From Phlebiopsis flavidoalba (taxonomy: Eukaryota; Basidiomycota; Agaricomycetes; Polyporales; Phanerochaetaceae), in NCBI GenBank assembly GCA_035772785.1, contig JAOCPU010000053.1, positions 124,001-188,000 of the forward strand: DNA of 64,000 bases, in the 5' to 3' direction. The position numbers and the translations under genes are program-made. The first letter of the stretch is position 1, and each line of letters begins with the position of its first letter. This document shows positions 1 to 10,599 of the stretch, piece by piece. The notes beneath the pieces are model-generated. The model was given only the letters and a program-made list of their open reading frames with translations. It did not search any database and was not told the DNA's origin.

Positions 1-521
1 ACGTTCGTCTCCTTGCCATTCGAAACGAAGGTGAGAAAGATGAATGGCGCCATGCATTGGAAGAAACGTACGTGTGAATCACTTTTCGACCAAGCCTTGC
101 ACCCCAGGTGTGGTCGTTTCATCATGGGACCGCCGCTACGATCGTGCACACGGCGCGGAGATCAGCACAACTAAACCTCAATATCCGAAGCAGAAGCATC
201 TTCAGTACGGACATAGTCATGATTCTGAGTATAGAAGTGTAAGTACCGAGCGCTATCTCCTGCTGTGGACGATACGAAGGGCTCGCCAGTATTGATAACC
301 CACATGAACACCGGGCTCTAGCTGACAAATTCCATAACGCACGAACGTTCCGTTCCGTCGGATGTTCTAGTCGACCGCCTGACATCAAGACGAAGAAAAT
401 GTCGCAGAGGAAAGGTCGTGCTCCGAGTCGCGAGTTCGGCCTAGAAGTGGTCAAACGTGTCAAAGCTAGCCAGGCGGCGAAACGCCCACCATGCGCCAGG
501 TGGAGAGTAGCGAACTGAGTC

Positions 522-1743
522 TCAGACGGCCGCGTACTGAAGGCCAGCATTGAGTGAAGCGAACCAAAAAAACGCCATGCGGGGCGCCAGCACCGGTACC
601 CTAAGCAGGCAACCGAGCACGTTCGCCTTCGACACACGTCGCTTCTTCGTCCCTGGCACGCATATACGCGGCAAAGAATAAAATTGAGTGAGATCTCTCA
701 TAAAAACACACGGGGATAAGCCCCCTGCTCTTCCACTCCCGCGCACCCATCTCTCGGATAAAGGACTCAGATGTCTCCCTACTCGCTCGGATGGTGCGCG
801 GACGCGTCGCCCCGACAGGGGCATGAAGATCATCGCGGTTGACGCCAGAGGGGATGAGGGAGAGGGAGAAGAGAGGGGGCGGGAAGGAGAGGGAGGTTGA
901 AGGGAGAGAGAGGAGGAGAGCAAAAGTGGCAAAGAACGAGAAATGGAAAAAACGAAACGTCGGGGGTGCAACAATCCTCGCCCCCGACCCCCCCGCCGCC
1001 TCTTACACGCGACAGCAACTTCATCAAACACCGTCGCAGGAGCCCACCAGACCGTCTCCCACCCCACCCATCGCACCCTCAGACCCTCCCTCGCTGAGGA
1101 GAGAGCACACCGCAACGGACGCTCGGCGAGTGCGAGCACCGATTGCAGCTCGGGCTTCACAACACAGGGTCTGGCACGAGCCCCGCATAGACGAGCTCCG
1201 CGTCAGTCCCCCGTGGCAGCGCCATGTATGCCGCTCACGATCTGGTACGACCATTTTCGATGTGTGCTTCAAAGTGCGCCGGTGGCGCGTTCGACTGACG
1301 CGGGGTGGTTGGCAGTGCGCGTGGAAGGCAGGTGATGCCAGCGGGAGAGTGGGGAGTAGGAAGGCTCACCACCACGCATATCTTGAGCACCTCGATGCCG
1401 GAAAAGGGGCCCGACGAGGCCTGCCGGAGCCTCCGCGCAACGAGCCGCGGCTCCATGGCGATGGGCGGGACAGCGTTCGGGGGGCGAAGGCTTTGCCGAG
1501 CGCGGTGCACCCCAAGTGCGCATGAGAAAGAGGACTCACTCGTTCCGCCAGCAGCCGTGTCGTTAGAAGTGATGAGGAAAAGGAGAGAAAAGGGCGCCCG
1601 CACTGCCACCACTGACACATACCCCCGGAATCCTCGTTGGTCCTGCCCCTGTCCGCGTGCAGGGGAGGGCGTGAACCGACGACGCGTCGCTCAGAAACAC
1701 CGCCCGGGTGCGCGACCTTACGGCGCAGGCGCGTGGTAGACAT
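522..1743 (-). pseudogene. N-carbamoyl-amino-acid hydrolase-like (M20 family), copy A, degraded
   Basis: Reading on the minus strand, pieces of an M20-type amidohydrolase (N-carbamoyl-L-amino-acid hydrolase / hydantoin-utilisation C family) appear in order but in changing frames. An N-terminal segment sits near 1700-1600 (start near 1743, with a match to the NxDRxNED-type start region and CQW). GIEVLK lies near 1390, a piece like HFEVHIEQG near 1270, a VFDE segment near 1040 and a PTAMIFMP segment near 830. These correspond to segments of copies B and C. The family hydrolyses N-carbamoyl or related amides with two metal ions. The purine-rich tract at 850-930 occupies the place of the CT-rich intron found in copies B and C. 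No single frame stays open, so I call it a pseudogene or an error-riddled gene. The last ~150 bp of the C-terminal end are only loosely placed. Confidence 0.55.
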
Positions 1744-2060
1744 CTCCGAATGGCGAATGCAGGGACATAAGGACAGAGTTGGTCAGCGTCCTTGGGGAGA
1801 TTTTCTGGTGGGAAGTCGTTGAGGGAGACGAGGAGAGACTGGCACACGGCATCCCAGAAGCAGAAGACCGGGTATAGACCAGGTGCACGAGAGCCCTGGA
1901 GACCCTGAAATGAAGATCGTGAACGTGTGAGAGAAGTCTTGAGCAGAGGCAGTTGTCGTCGTCAAGCTCGAGGAGGGACCACAAACAGTTCCCAATGGAC
2001 GCGTGAAGCGCCGACACCTCCGACCCGAATAGGCAACCGACTACGTTGCGCTTCCACACG
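1720..2060 (-). pseudogene. conserved segment X, copy A (unknown function)
   Basis: This stretch shares a run with three other places in the window: 4070-4900 (minus), 18950-19600 (plus) and 22050-22600 (plus). The common part encodes, on the minus strand here, a short run ending in acidic or Ser/Thr residues (LELDDDNC in one frame) followed by a Leu/Ser-rich part. In all four places it lies just upstream of a hydrolase copy and in the same direction. I do not recognise the encoded family. It may be the remains of a neighbouring gene that was duplicated together with the hydrolase. Confidence 0.4.
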
Positions 2061-2174
2061 CGTCATCCCGCCTCTCTGGCGTGCATACACCCAGCAAAAA
2101 CAACAAAACCGAATTCATACGCACAAGCACAGAATCTTACACACGCCCTCCTTCCTCTTCCTCCAATCCCTGTC

Positions 2175-3822
2175 TCACCTCCCCCCCTTTTGCGCGCAAC
2201 CCCTCATCAACCTAAGCACACTCCCCAACAACACCCCCGCGCCCTCCGCTCTACAAAAATCAGCCCCCACCACTCAAAGGAGGGAAAAGACTCACATATC
2301 TTCCGGAGAGGCGTACTCGCTCGGGTGGTGCGACACGCCGCCGCGGCCAGCGGTACGAATATCATCGCTGTTGGGACGTGAAGGGCGGTTGTACACGCTA
2401 TGCAGCGCGTCAGCTAACGCGTCCTTCATTTGATTCAAAACAGAGGGGAGGAGGAAGCGAGGGGAGGAGGGGGGAGGAGGGGGAGAGGGAAGAAAGACAG
2501 AAGGGGGGAGAGGAGAGGGAGGAGGAGAGAAAGAGGGGAGGAGACAGAGGAAGACGTACGAATTGTGTCCCGCGCCGCTCACAAGCTCCGGCGCACCCGG
2601 CGCCGCCGCCCTCACATACCCCAACGCGCGCCCTCATCAAACACCGTCGTCGACCTTTCTTCCCCTCACCGGTGCTCATGCGCGCGCGCCAGAAGGCGTC
2701 CCACCCCCGAGCTCCATCCCGTGTTCCTCCGCCGTCTTCGCACACCGCTCCCTGAAGCGCGCCCTCGAGCGCCTCAAGCGCAGCGTCCGACGCAGCACGC
2801 GTGTCGAGGCTGAACTCGACGCGGTTCACCAAAGTGTTGACACTCTGCGGCTCGGCCTTGACGACACACACACGCTCGCGAGTGCTCCGCGCTCCTGCGC
2901 GGTGCTCCGCACGAGCTGGATAAGCTCAGCAAACGCGAGCAACGCATCGCGCCGCGCCGCAAAACGGCGTCGTCCCCGTGTGGCTCGGGCCCCGGCGGCG
3001 CGGTGAGCGTGAGCGTGTGCCACGATATGGCTTGTACACCGCGCACGATCCCCACGGGCGCGTCGAGCCGCTCAAGGATAGGTCCTTATTCGATGTGAAC
3101 CTCAAAATGCGCTGACAGCGGGGTGGATTTGTAGCTCGCTGGGGTGGAGCCGCGCGCGCCGATGGCGTCGAGGGCCGCGCCGAGGGAGGTGCCGGAAGAG
3201 TCGGTGCGGGAGTAGGCGTAAGAGGCGCGAGGCCCCCGCCCAGACGCCGCTTTGCCCAGCATCGCAGGCCCGAACGCGCGCGCCCTCCTCGTTCGTCCCA
3301 GTTCACGACCGTTTTTCCCTGCGGAGCGGCGCGTGGGTCCTCACCACCCCGCCGGGCCGCCAAGCATCTTGAGGACCTCGATGCCGCAGTGCACGCCGAG
3401 GATCCCGTCGTACCGCCCGCCGCGCGCCGCGGGCTGCGTGTCGGGGGTGCGAGCCCATGGCGATTGGAGGCAGCGTGCTGCCTGCCCGGGCGGATGGCGA
3501 AGGTGTTGCCTATAGAGCGCGTCGGTGTGGACTGTGCAGCCTAATGCGCGCGTCGTTGCGTGTGAACCACGCAATGTCAACCGATCTGCTCTTCGTCAGC
3601 ACACGCGGGCGTGAGGGAAAAGGGGCTCACTCATTCCGTCCGTCGGGCGTGCATCTTGGGGGTGTTAGATGCGTAGGAGAGGGAGGGAGGAGGTGCGTAC
3701 GATCCCCATTGGCAGCTCGTGGCGATGTCTTCGTTTATCCGGCTTGCGTTTATGCGCAGGCTGTCTGCGAGGCTCGCGACGCCTCGTCGCCCGAGGCGTG
3801 CTGCGTTCAGAGAGCGGAGCAT
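2175..3822 (-). pseudogene. N-carbamoyl-amino-acid hydrolase-like (M20 family), copy B
   Basis: This is the most complete hydrolase copy at the left end. From the start at 3822 the first exon encodes MLRSLNAARLGRR and then SLRINASRINEDIATSCQWG, the usual N-terminal helix of N-carbamoyl-L-amino-acid hydrolases, ending at a GTACGC donor. Later pieces are VHTDAL (about 3520), GGRYDGILGVH with the metal-binding Asp, then GIEVLK (3420-3365), GVQAISWHTLTL (about 3030), SVNTLV.RVEFSLD (2840-2800), a CT-rich intron-like tract (2560-2440), and GGVSHHPSEYASPED (about 2330), which carries the C-terminal metal-ligand His. The predicted end is near 2175. The GSHxDT motif near 3450 is out of frame because of one extra C in a five-C run. 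Either a recently disabled gene or a gene with consensus errors. The substrate cannot be deduced. Confidence 0.7.
2430..2560. repeat. purine-rich low-complexity tract inside hydrolase copy B
   Basis: A nearly pure G/A stretch on the plus strand (C/T on the coding strand). Comparable tracts sit at the same place in the other hydrolase copies: about 850-930 in A, 21690-21750 in C and 22975-23095 in D. On the coding strand each follows a GTACG donor-like site, so this is best read as a conserved pyrimidine-rich intron of the family. Confidence 0.6.
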
Positions 3823-4069
3823 TGTGTTCGTGGTGGAGGTCGAGCAGGGGGTTTTATCGAGCGATATAAGCGCGGTAGGGCTTCGGAGGGTCGCACACGG
3901 GATGATAAGACGATAAGTACAGCAGGGCGGCGGCGCGGCGCAGGTGAAAGCTTGTAGTGGGACTAGGAAAGATCAGCGTGGGGAGCGTCGAATAGAGTTC
4001 ACAGTGAAGTGCAGAAGCGGGCGGAGGCGCGAGCGGCGGGCGGGGAAGGACACGCGCCTGGCGCCGTGT

Positions 4070-4900
4070 TGCTCAGAGGAACACGGGTCGGGGCGTGGCC
4101 TTCCATGCTAGCAGCTCAGGAAACCGGGTAGGTTTCGGGGGTGTCGACGGAGGTGGGAATCGTACTGGGAGAAGGAGTGGGGAGACTTTGGGGATGCTGG
4201 GAGGTCGTCGAGAGGAGGAGCGCGGGGCGGTCGGGACTGGCATGGAGCAACTAAAAGCCTCGGGAGACAGGGTCTTTAGGCCAGGCGTCGGTGAGCTCGG
4301 GGGTTGCAAACCAGCCCGCCCAGGAGAAAACAAGCAGATATTCGAGTGCGAGAGAGATCCCGAACCGGTGGCAGTCGTCGTCGTCGTCGTCGAACTCCTG
4401 GATCGCGAGCACAAAAAATTTTACTGGGGGGGCAGCGTGGGACACCTCGCCCGGAATAGAAACGCCATCAATGTTTGTGGCGGGCTCCTGCCGATGTTTG
4501 TCCGGCTGCGGTTGGTCGTGACAACGTTCATCTGCATCGAGCTGCGACGATGGGAGTGCCGCCGTGGACCGGGTTATAGGCCAGCCGGGGTCCCGTTTTT
4601 GTGTTGGCGGTCTCCTGGTCAAGGTGGCAATCTCTCATCGCTCGTCCACGCCACCAGCGGATCGATGTGGTCTCTGAGCTCTTGCTTGCTCATGGAAGGA
4701 CCCTCTGGGCTGCAGGCTCGACGCATAAACGCGGCATGAAAGAGGATTTGGTCAACGTGGGCTAATGGAGTGGAGCCATGGGGTACCCGGTACGGCCCAG
4801 GTGCGTGCCCGTTCGCCGCACCGAAAGAGCAGGGACGGGTCGTCATGCTCTAGGCGTGCAGGACGTGCCGCGATGCTAATCAAGGCTGCCTTTGGATACA
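4070..4900 (-). pseudogene. conserved segment X, copy B (unknown function)
   Basis: This is the longest copy of segment X. On the minus strand one can read MSKQELRDHIDPLVAWTSDE near 4690, a piece like IDGVSIPGEVSHAAPPVKFF near 4470-4420, and a run of Asp (Thr in another frame) from a GTC/GAC repeat at 4375-4395. It ends in a strongly conserved stretch (about 4100-4040) that is nearly the same as 22360-22420. Alignment by eye with 19150-19560 and 22050-22420 shows the same order of blocks. It lies about 250 bp upstream of hydrolase copy B in the same direction. No known domain is recognised and the frames are broken. Confidence 0.45.
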
Positions 4901-4949
4901 GACACGCGCAGACGGGCAAATTTGATGAGGAGCACACAGTGTGGAAGAC

Positions 4950-6480
4950 AAGGGTGTGTGCCCACCTGCCGTGTACCGACCAGCCCAACAAGTCAACCAC
5001 CCGTCCACAGTAATCGACGGATCAGCGCAGGGTCGAGCTCTCGCTCATGGAAACGCTTCAGGATCGACGCACGAATGAGAGTTCTGGAGATATACCGGCG
5101 GGATGGAGCTGCGGGGCACACGATATAAACAAGGTGCGTCCCCTTCCCGCTGCAGCGTAGCATACTCCTACTTGCTTTGCCAGGGGAACGGATACACTGC
5201 CATCTCTAGCGTGCGTGCTTGCCACTGTCAATGTGGACCGGTGCGAAATTGCCACTCGCTGCCCAACAGACACACTCGGCGAAATCGACATTCGAGCATA
5301 CACACGCGTGTGGTCATGGTTTAACCGCCCAAGGCGCCTCTCGATCTCCCTGTACGCAGGCCCGTCGAAAACCCGTGGACACTACCTAAACTATCTTAGC
5401 TCATTCCCCGGCTCTCCGTGTCATTTTCCAGCAGCCCTTCCGGACCCGGCCATCTTCCCACCTCGCTCAATTACATTTTCTCGACACGCCCGGTACACAT
5501 TCCCAACCGACGCAAAAACTCTCGTGACGCAGCCTAATCCACGGTCAGCATTGATGCGCATACATCCACTCCTGTTGCGCTGCCTCGTCGCCCCAGTATC
5601 AGCTGCACCAGTCTGTCCCACCGCAGCCAGTGGACACGCCTTGAAGTGAACGCGCGACCAAAGTTCCAGTTCACGGCAGATTCGAGAGCTTTCCATCTAG
5701 CCCAAGACGATCCACACATCAGGGCGTGGCCAGATTATACTCGCCTTACCCGCTCATATCGCAGGCACTAGATCGCCCTTTTTCTACCTCGTTCCCTTTC
5801 ATTGCCTCCACGTCGGGCAGAGACCCACGCAAGCCGCACCAGGGAACGTGGTCGTCTGTGTGATCTCGCATATGGTCTGCCGCTGGCCCGCCGCTGTGTA
5901 CCAACACCCGCGAGAAAGAAAGGCGTCGCCGTGGCGGGCATCCACGGCTGTGGGCGAACACATTGTGTGCGTATTTTACGCCGCAGCGTGCCAATGAAGG
6001 TCATTCATGTACCAATTTCAGCGGTCCGTAGGGTCGGGGTGCTTAGCACAGGGATGCGGTGATTGGAACACAAACACTCTTTTGGTTCAGAACATTTCAA
6101 TTCGGCACGTACGTATATTTCGATATATGGCACAATTTATCAGTCACATCTTCATTAACAATGATATCAAGGAGAACGCGCATCTGCAGAAGAATCATCA
6201 ACTTGTAACGGCACTCTCCGATTATGGCAAAGCAAACCTTCCACAATGCGTCGAGTCTTTAAACAATGATTCTAGCCATTTCCTTGTTTCTCATCCAGAC
6301 ACGAAGGAGAGTAATCCCCGCAGTACAAGGCTCGCTTATCCGGTACCTTTGCATCAAGATGGAACCATGATTGGAGGGTCAAGATCCCGGCATCGGGGCC
6401 GTCAATATCAACTAGATTGAACTACTGTCAATGCGTCTGGTTGTGGTCAGGAAATGTTACCGTTTCATGGGAAGGCGTGG
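4950..6480. other. no recognisable gene
   Basis: Only short open frames without family motifs are seen on either strand (for example 5215-5649 plus and 6007-6420 plus). Codon pattern and composition give no clear coding signal. The last 100 bases probably belong to the promoter of the membrane-protein gene P1. Confidence 0.4.
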
Positions 6481-6485
6481 CTTGA

Positions 6486-6491
6486 TATAAG
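6486..6491 (+). promoter_or_regulatory. TATA box of P1
   Basis: TATAAG lies about 103 bp upstream of the P1 start. TATA elements sit at a similar distance in front of P2, P3, P4 and P5, which supports a shared core promoter. Confidence 0.45.
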
Positions 6492-6588
6492 TCGTACCGT
6501 GTACGGGGTGGACCCCCACCACTCACCATCCACTCCTTATCCGCTCCTCCCCGCGCTAGGACTTGAAGTATAGAAGTATAGCGCCGAT

Positions 6589-8072
6589 ATGTCAGCTTCA
6601 CTGATAGTGGATGATTCTCAATACCGAGATATAATCACCACTGCTTCGACGAGTGGTTCGGTGGATACCCGTTCCCCGGTACCGAGAGTGAATTCGACGG
6701 GGTATGTCCTCCTTAAGGCCTCAGTTACTAAATGCTCTCTTATCTATGAGTTCAGGACCCACGCACGTGCGGAGCGGGTTATTGGGTCGACCTTCCACAT
6801 TCACGTTCAATGGTACGTTTTACACAGGTGCATGCAAGGAGCACCATCCCGAACGCACTCTATGATCTCACCACTCAGATAGGCATCGGCATTTCAGTCA
6901 TCGGGACCATTTCACCGTTGCCGTGCGACTCACTGAGATCAACTGGCCTATCGGTGTATTCATTCGCAATCAATGGAGGGTGGCCACAGCCAAGGTAACT
7001 TGGGTCGAGATAAGGCGTGTCAGAATTTTGCGCGTATAGGGAGACCATATTCTTTCTCTAAGCACTACTCTTGCGGCGGCACTACTCTTATCCAACCTCT
7101 AAAGCGAGTTCTTAGAGAACCACACACTTGTTGTCCGTTTTGTCAGGGACATAGCAATGCCTCTCATCCTCTGTTCTGGCTCGATTACCTTGAGTACACC
7201 CCCACCATACCCGACCCAGCGGTCGAAAACCCCTACCCCCACCGACATTGAGTTATCCCACACAAGCATCAGACGTTTTCGACAGTTTCTGAAACTTCAT
7301 CGCTCAATGCCAGCTGGATGGCACAATCCGAGAGCCGTATCCAGGTCCCCCTACTTAACGGCATTCGCATCTTCGCCCCTCGCAGGATTCACGATGTCTA
7401 CTCTCCCAATGTCTCCGACTCAGTCAGCACCATCACCCCATTTTCAAACGACGACACAGGACCCACATTTTCTTCATTGGCTCAATGGATCCGCCGTTCC
7501 GGCAGTCTTCAAAGACCTCGCGGAACACACGCAGCCCAAACCAAGTCCCTACACCCTCGGTTCACGCGCGAAAAGGTAGAAAAGGAAGACTGAATCGAGG
7601 CCTTCACATTAGCATGCTTTATAGCTGTCGATTCATTCCCAGCGCTTATGATCATCAATGAGCAATGCAGTTGCGTAGTTCTTTTGCGCAGCAAGGCGGT
7701 ACCACACCGCCGTTGTTCAACAACGATGCACTCCCTCCGATTGTTCGCCGACAACTGAGCACACGCGGACATAATGCGCATATACACGTCTCCCCCACCC
7801 TTCCCGCACCGACATCTCCGTTACTTCCTTCGAGAACGAAAATGGTCCCGAAAAACGACTCGCCGCCCTCGTCTTCCCCAAGTCGAAGAGGCCGATTTGA
7901 CCTCTATGGGCCGCACCGCCTTCCGTCTCGGACATCTCGGACGGTAGCTCTTATGAAGATTGAGGAAGTCCTCGTCTCTCCCGTCATACGCTCTTGTCCG
8001 ACCCGGAGGCAACCCAGCTTTGTAACGGAGCCAGGCACACTGGGTCCACCGCCACCGTCTTACAAAAGCTGA
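6589..8072 (+). CDS. P1: single-pass membrane protein with C-terminal PPxY tail (frame-broken)
   Basis: First member of a local family that recurs at 9384-10509, 14061-15436, 23977-25381, 34897-36257 and 41505-42951. It starts MSASLIVDDS, the family N-terminus (VDDxDP). Exon 1 appears to end at a GTATGT donor near 6701, and a second GTACGT donor is near 6812. An internal exon with ISVIGTISP (6890-6920) matches the family block GTxIxVxGT. FWLDYLEY lies at 7174-7197, followed by a Ser/Thr-rich linker. The tail ends PPPPSYKS at the stop codon. Frames change between exons more often than introns explain, for example near 6622-6632. The family is common in Agaricomycetes as uncharacterised surface proteins without a cleavable signal peptide. 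The topology is inferred from better-preserved copies with a clear membrane helix. Confidence 0.6.
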
Positions 8073-8424
8073 GGGGATGTTTACGCTGATGGATCGCTGA
8101 GGAAGAGTGCATTTCCTCTAGGGACCACGACGAGAAAGCGGATAGTTGCGATCCACTCTCGGTCTATCATCACGGCCGTCGCCATCATCAACGTGGTGCC
8201 CAGCAGGACCTATGTCTACACCCCTCCGCGCTATTAGGATTATCCGCTGCTACACAGCCAACTACTGAGGCATTACATGGGCATGCATTCACCCGGGACT
8301 GCTCACACGTGCATATACGCCATCCTAGACAGGCACTGGGACCATCTTCATTCATCCGGTGGGTCATGTTTTCCTTCCTTTTCTGTCCTTCCGCCTTTCC
8401 TTCAGCCCCACTGCTATGAGGGGC

Positions 8425-8560
8425 GATGGCACATTTAATATTAGCCGCACACGCTCAATTCCAGTGACCGCGGCGCTACTTTTGTAGGAACATCTCATAT
8501 GATAGAAATGACCATGAAGGCCATGTAACTCAGTGCTATAAATATGGCATGACCTTAAAC
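8425..8560. repeat. inverted repeat, left arm
   Basis: About 135 bp that reappears reverse-complemented at 9071-9203, including a block of about 40 identical bases (8454-8495 here). See the right arm. Confidence 0.75.
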
Positions 8561-9070
8561 CAAGCTCTGTTGTGTAGTTATAGGGAGAATCATGTCGTGT
8601 ATAGGCGGGGTTTGTTGACATGCCCCGACTGGGCGCTTATCAAAGCTCGCCGCCCACTGCCCCTTTAGACCTCGTGCGCCCGTTTAGAGACGTCAGCACG
8701 ACTACGTGTACACGCTTGGACACTCGAAAGTGACCACTGGGGCGGGATTTCGAGCCGGCTGCTGAGCAGGGCGAGTGTATGCAGTAAATGCTACAGCCAC
8801 CTATTTTAGTTCAACGCGCCAGACTTCCTGTGAATCGGTGGTATGCGAACTAGACGACTGAGCTGGGTCCGCTGCCAGTGTCGTCGGTCACACCCGATAG
8901 CGGACTGGCTGGTGTGTCACAGGCGCTTGAATAATTGTGTCCTGGCAGGGGTCACACTGGTCACATTGGGGTCACAGTCACAGTTGGTTCAGCCGAGTTA
9001 CGCGTCACGCGCACAGGTTGCTCTCCTATTATAGCACCTAGTCTCGTTTATAACCACGGGATTATGCTTG

Positions 9071-9203
9071 TCTTAAGGCCATGCGTATGTAAAGCACTGA
9101 GCTACATGGTCTTTGTCGTCAATTCTATCGCATTAGATGTTCCTACAAAAGTAGCGCCGCGGTCACTGGAATTGATGAGCGCGGCTAATATTAAATGTGC
9201 CAT
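9071..9203. repeat. inverted repeat, right arm
   Basis: Reverse complement of 8425-8560 with scattered substitutions and one near-perfect core at 9135-9175. The arms are about 510 bp apart. The plus-strand frame of this arm encodes ALSYMVFVVNSIA, so the arms may be the 5' part of a small duplicated gene, or the ends of a fold-back element. No transposase is seen between them. Confidence 0.7.
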
Positions 9204-9383
9204 CCGGCCTCCAACTCCCCCTCATACACTGCCACTCTCATCCGCGACACCGTACTCATTGCCCGTCCCCAACATCCTTCCACGCCGGGTTCGAAACCCA
9301 CGTCTCCACTCTGGTCCCCTCCCAAGCTCTAAACGCCACCCTCGCCGGATGTAATTCCACTGCTCTTACCCGTACGAATCCCC

Positions 9384-10509
9384 TCAGCTGCGATACGATG
9401 GTGGTTGGCGTCTCCTGCGAGTCAGTCCCATCGTCGAGACACTACGCGATCGATCAAGAGTGTTTGTATGACGGGGGATTAGGCGTCGATCTGAAGCTCG
9501 TGTGAGAGTTACCGGACAGCCATGCAGAGTCGACGCGTCTAGTACTCCGTGGGGAGGGATCATCGAAGGGCGATCGGTTCTCGCTGGCCGTGAATGAAAA
9601 GGTTCGGAGTAGTAGGGGAGAATCTGGAACGCTCGACGCGTCAGTGAAGGGGTTGGAGGTGCGATGAGAGACTGAGTCCCGGATGATGTAGGGCGCGTTC
9701 GTTGTACGCATTGCCTGGGGTTATGTTGCTTATTCCACGAGATCGTTTTCTCTTTTTGTGTATTGGCCTGCAACAATAGCAACAACCAGAAAAATGATGA
9801 GAATAGGATATGATTATTGCTGGAAGCAAAAACTCGAAGTTTCGACGCTGAGCTTTTGGATCCGCCTGAAAGGGCGACAGGGATTGCGGTCGCACCTGCG
9901 CTGGATGGCGCTTGTGTGGAGGGAAGTGGGTACTGTGGAATTTCCAGAGGCACCATTCGTCACTTGCATATAGTCCATCCAGAACACTGGGTTAGGGACT
10001 CGTGACCCTAACGGCGGCAAAAGTGAGAGTGTGTTCACCAGGTCCAGTGTCTGCGAGGTGAATACGCTTTCGTGTGGTACTCTAAATCTTCGGCAACTCC
10101 AATCCAATGTCTTTGAAGCGGAGCACCGTCAATGATGGTGTTGGTAAAGGTCCTGGCCAGCGCAATTGCACGTCCCTGTTGTTCCAACCGTCCCAAAAAA
10201 TCGCAATGCCGGTTCCTGATTCTCTAATGAGACATCCGAAGCATCTAGACAAGGGTCCAGTAGCTATGTCGGCTCACCATGAAATGTGTATTGAAAGCTG
10301 GATCCATTGCCATGAACTCCATGTGTGGTTCTATCTTTCCGTTTCAGAGCTTGCGCTCGAAAAGGCTGATTAACGAACCCTTGAAACTCGGATGGTCCGC
10401 CTCTCAATGACACTGGCCCAAGCACCAAAATACTCTATATATCAGGGTCTCCGTCGTCCACATTGCTGGATTTGCTATGATCACAAAATGATACGTTGCT
10501 TGTGGTCAT
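9384..10509 (-). CDS. P2: single-pass membrane protein with C-terminal PPxY tail, inverted copy (frame-broken)
   Basis: This is the only clear family member on the minus strand. From the start at 10509 the sequence runs MTTSNVSFCDHSK and then SSNVDDGDPDI, the family N-terminus. Just after it, two extra bases in a TATA run break the frame; the next frame continues with the expected EYFGAW block. FWMDYMQV lies near 9985-9962. A hydrophobic stretch, ILFSSFFWLLLLLQ, at about 9805-9765 is the likely membrane helix. The protein ends RQPPSYRS at the stop (9384). Introns are not fully resolved. The topology suggests an outside beta-rich domain, a Ser/Thr-rich stalk and a cytoplasmic tail with a PPxY motif. 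Confidence 0.6.
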
Positions 10510-10581
10510 CTGATAAAGAGTGAGTGAGAATGAAGCAAAGTACCTGCTTTGCAACGGTGCACCACGTTTCGTAAACCCGCG

Positions 10582-10588
10582 CCTTATA
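10582..10588 (-). promoter_or_regulatory. TATA box of P2
   Basis: TATAAGG on the minus strand, about 75 bp upstream of the P2 start at 10509. Its distance matches the TATA elements of the other family members. Confidence 0.4.
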
Positions 10589-10599
10589 TTGTAGAAATG

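Noticed and set aside
9286..9300. GGTTCGAAACC as a tRNA internal promoter
   Set aside because: It is a palindrome without a cloverleaf around it.
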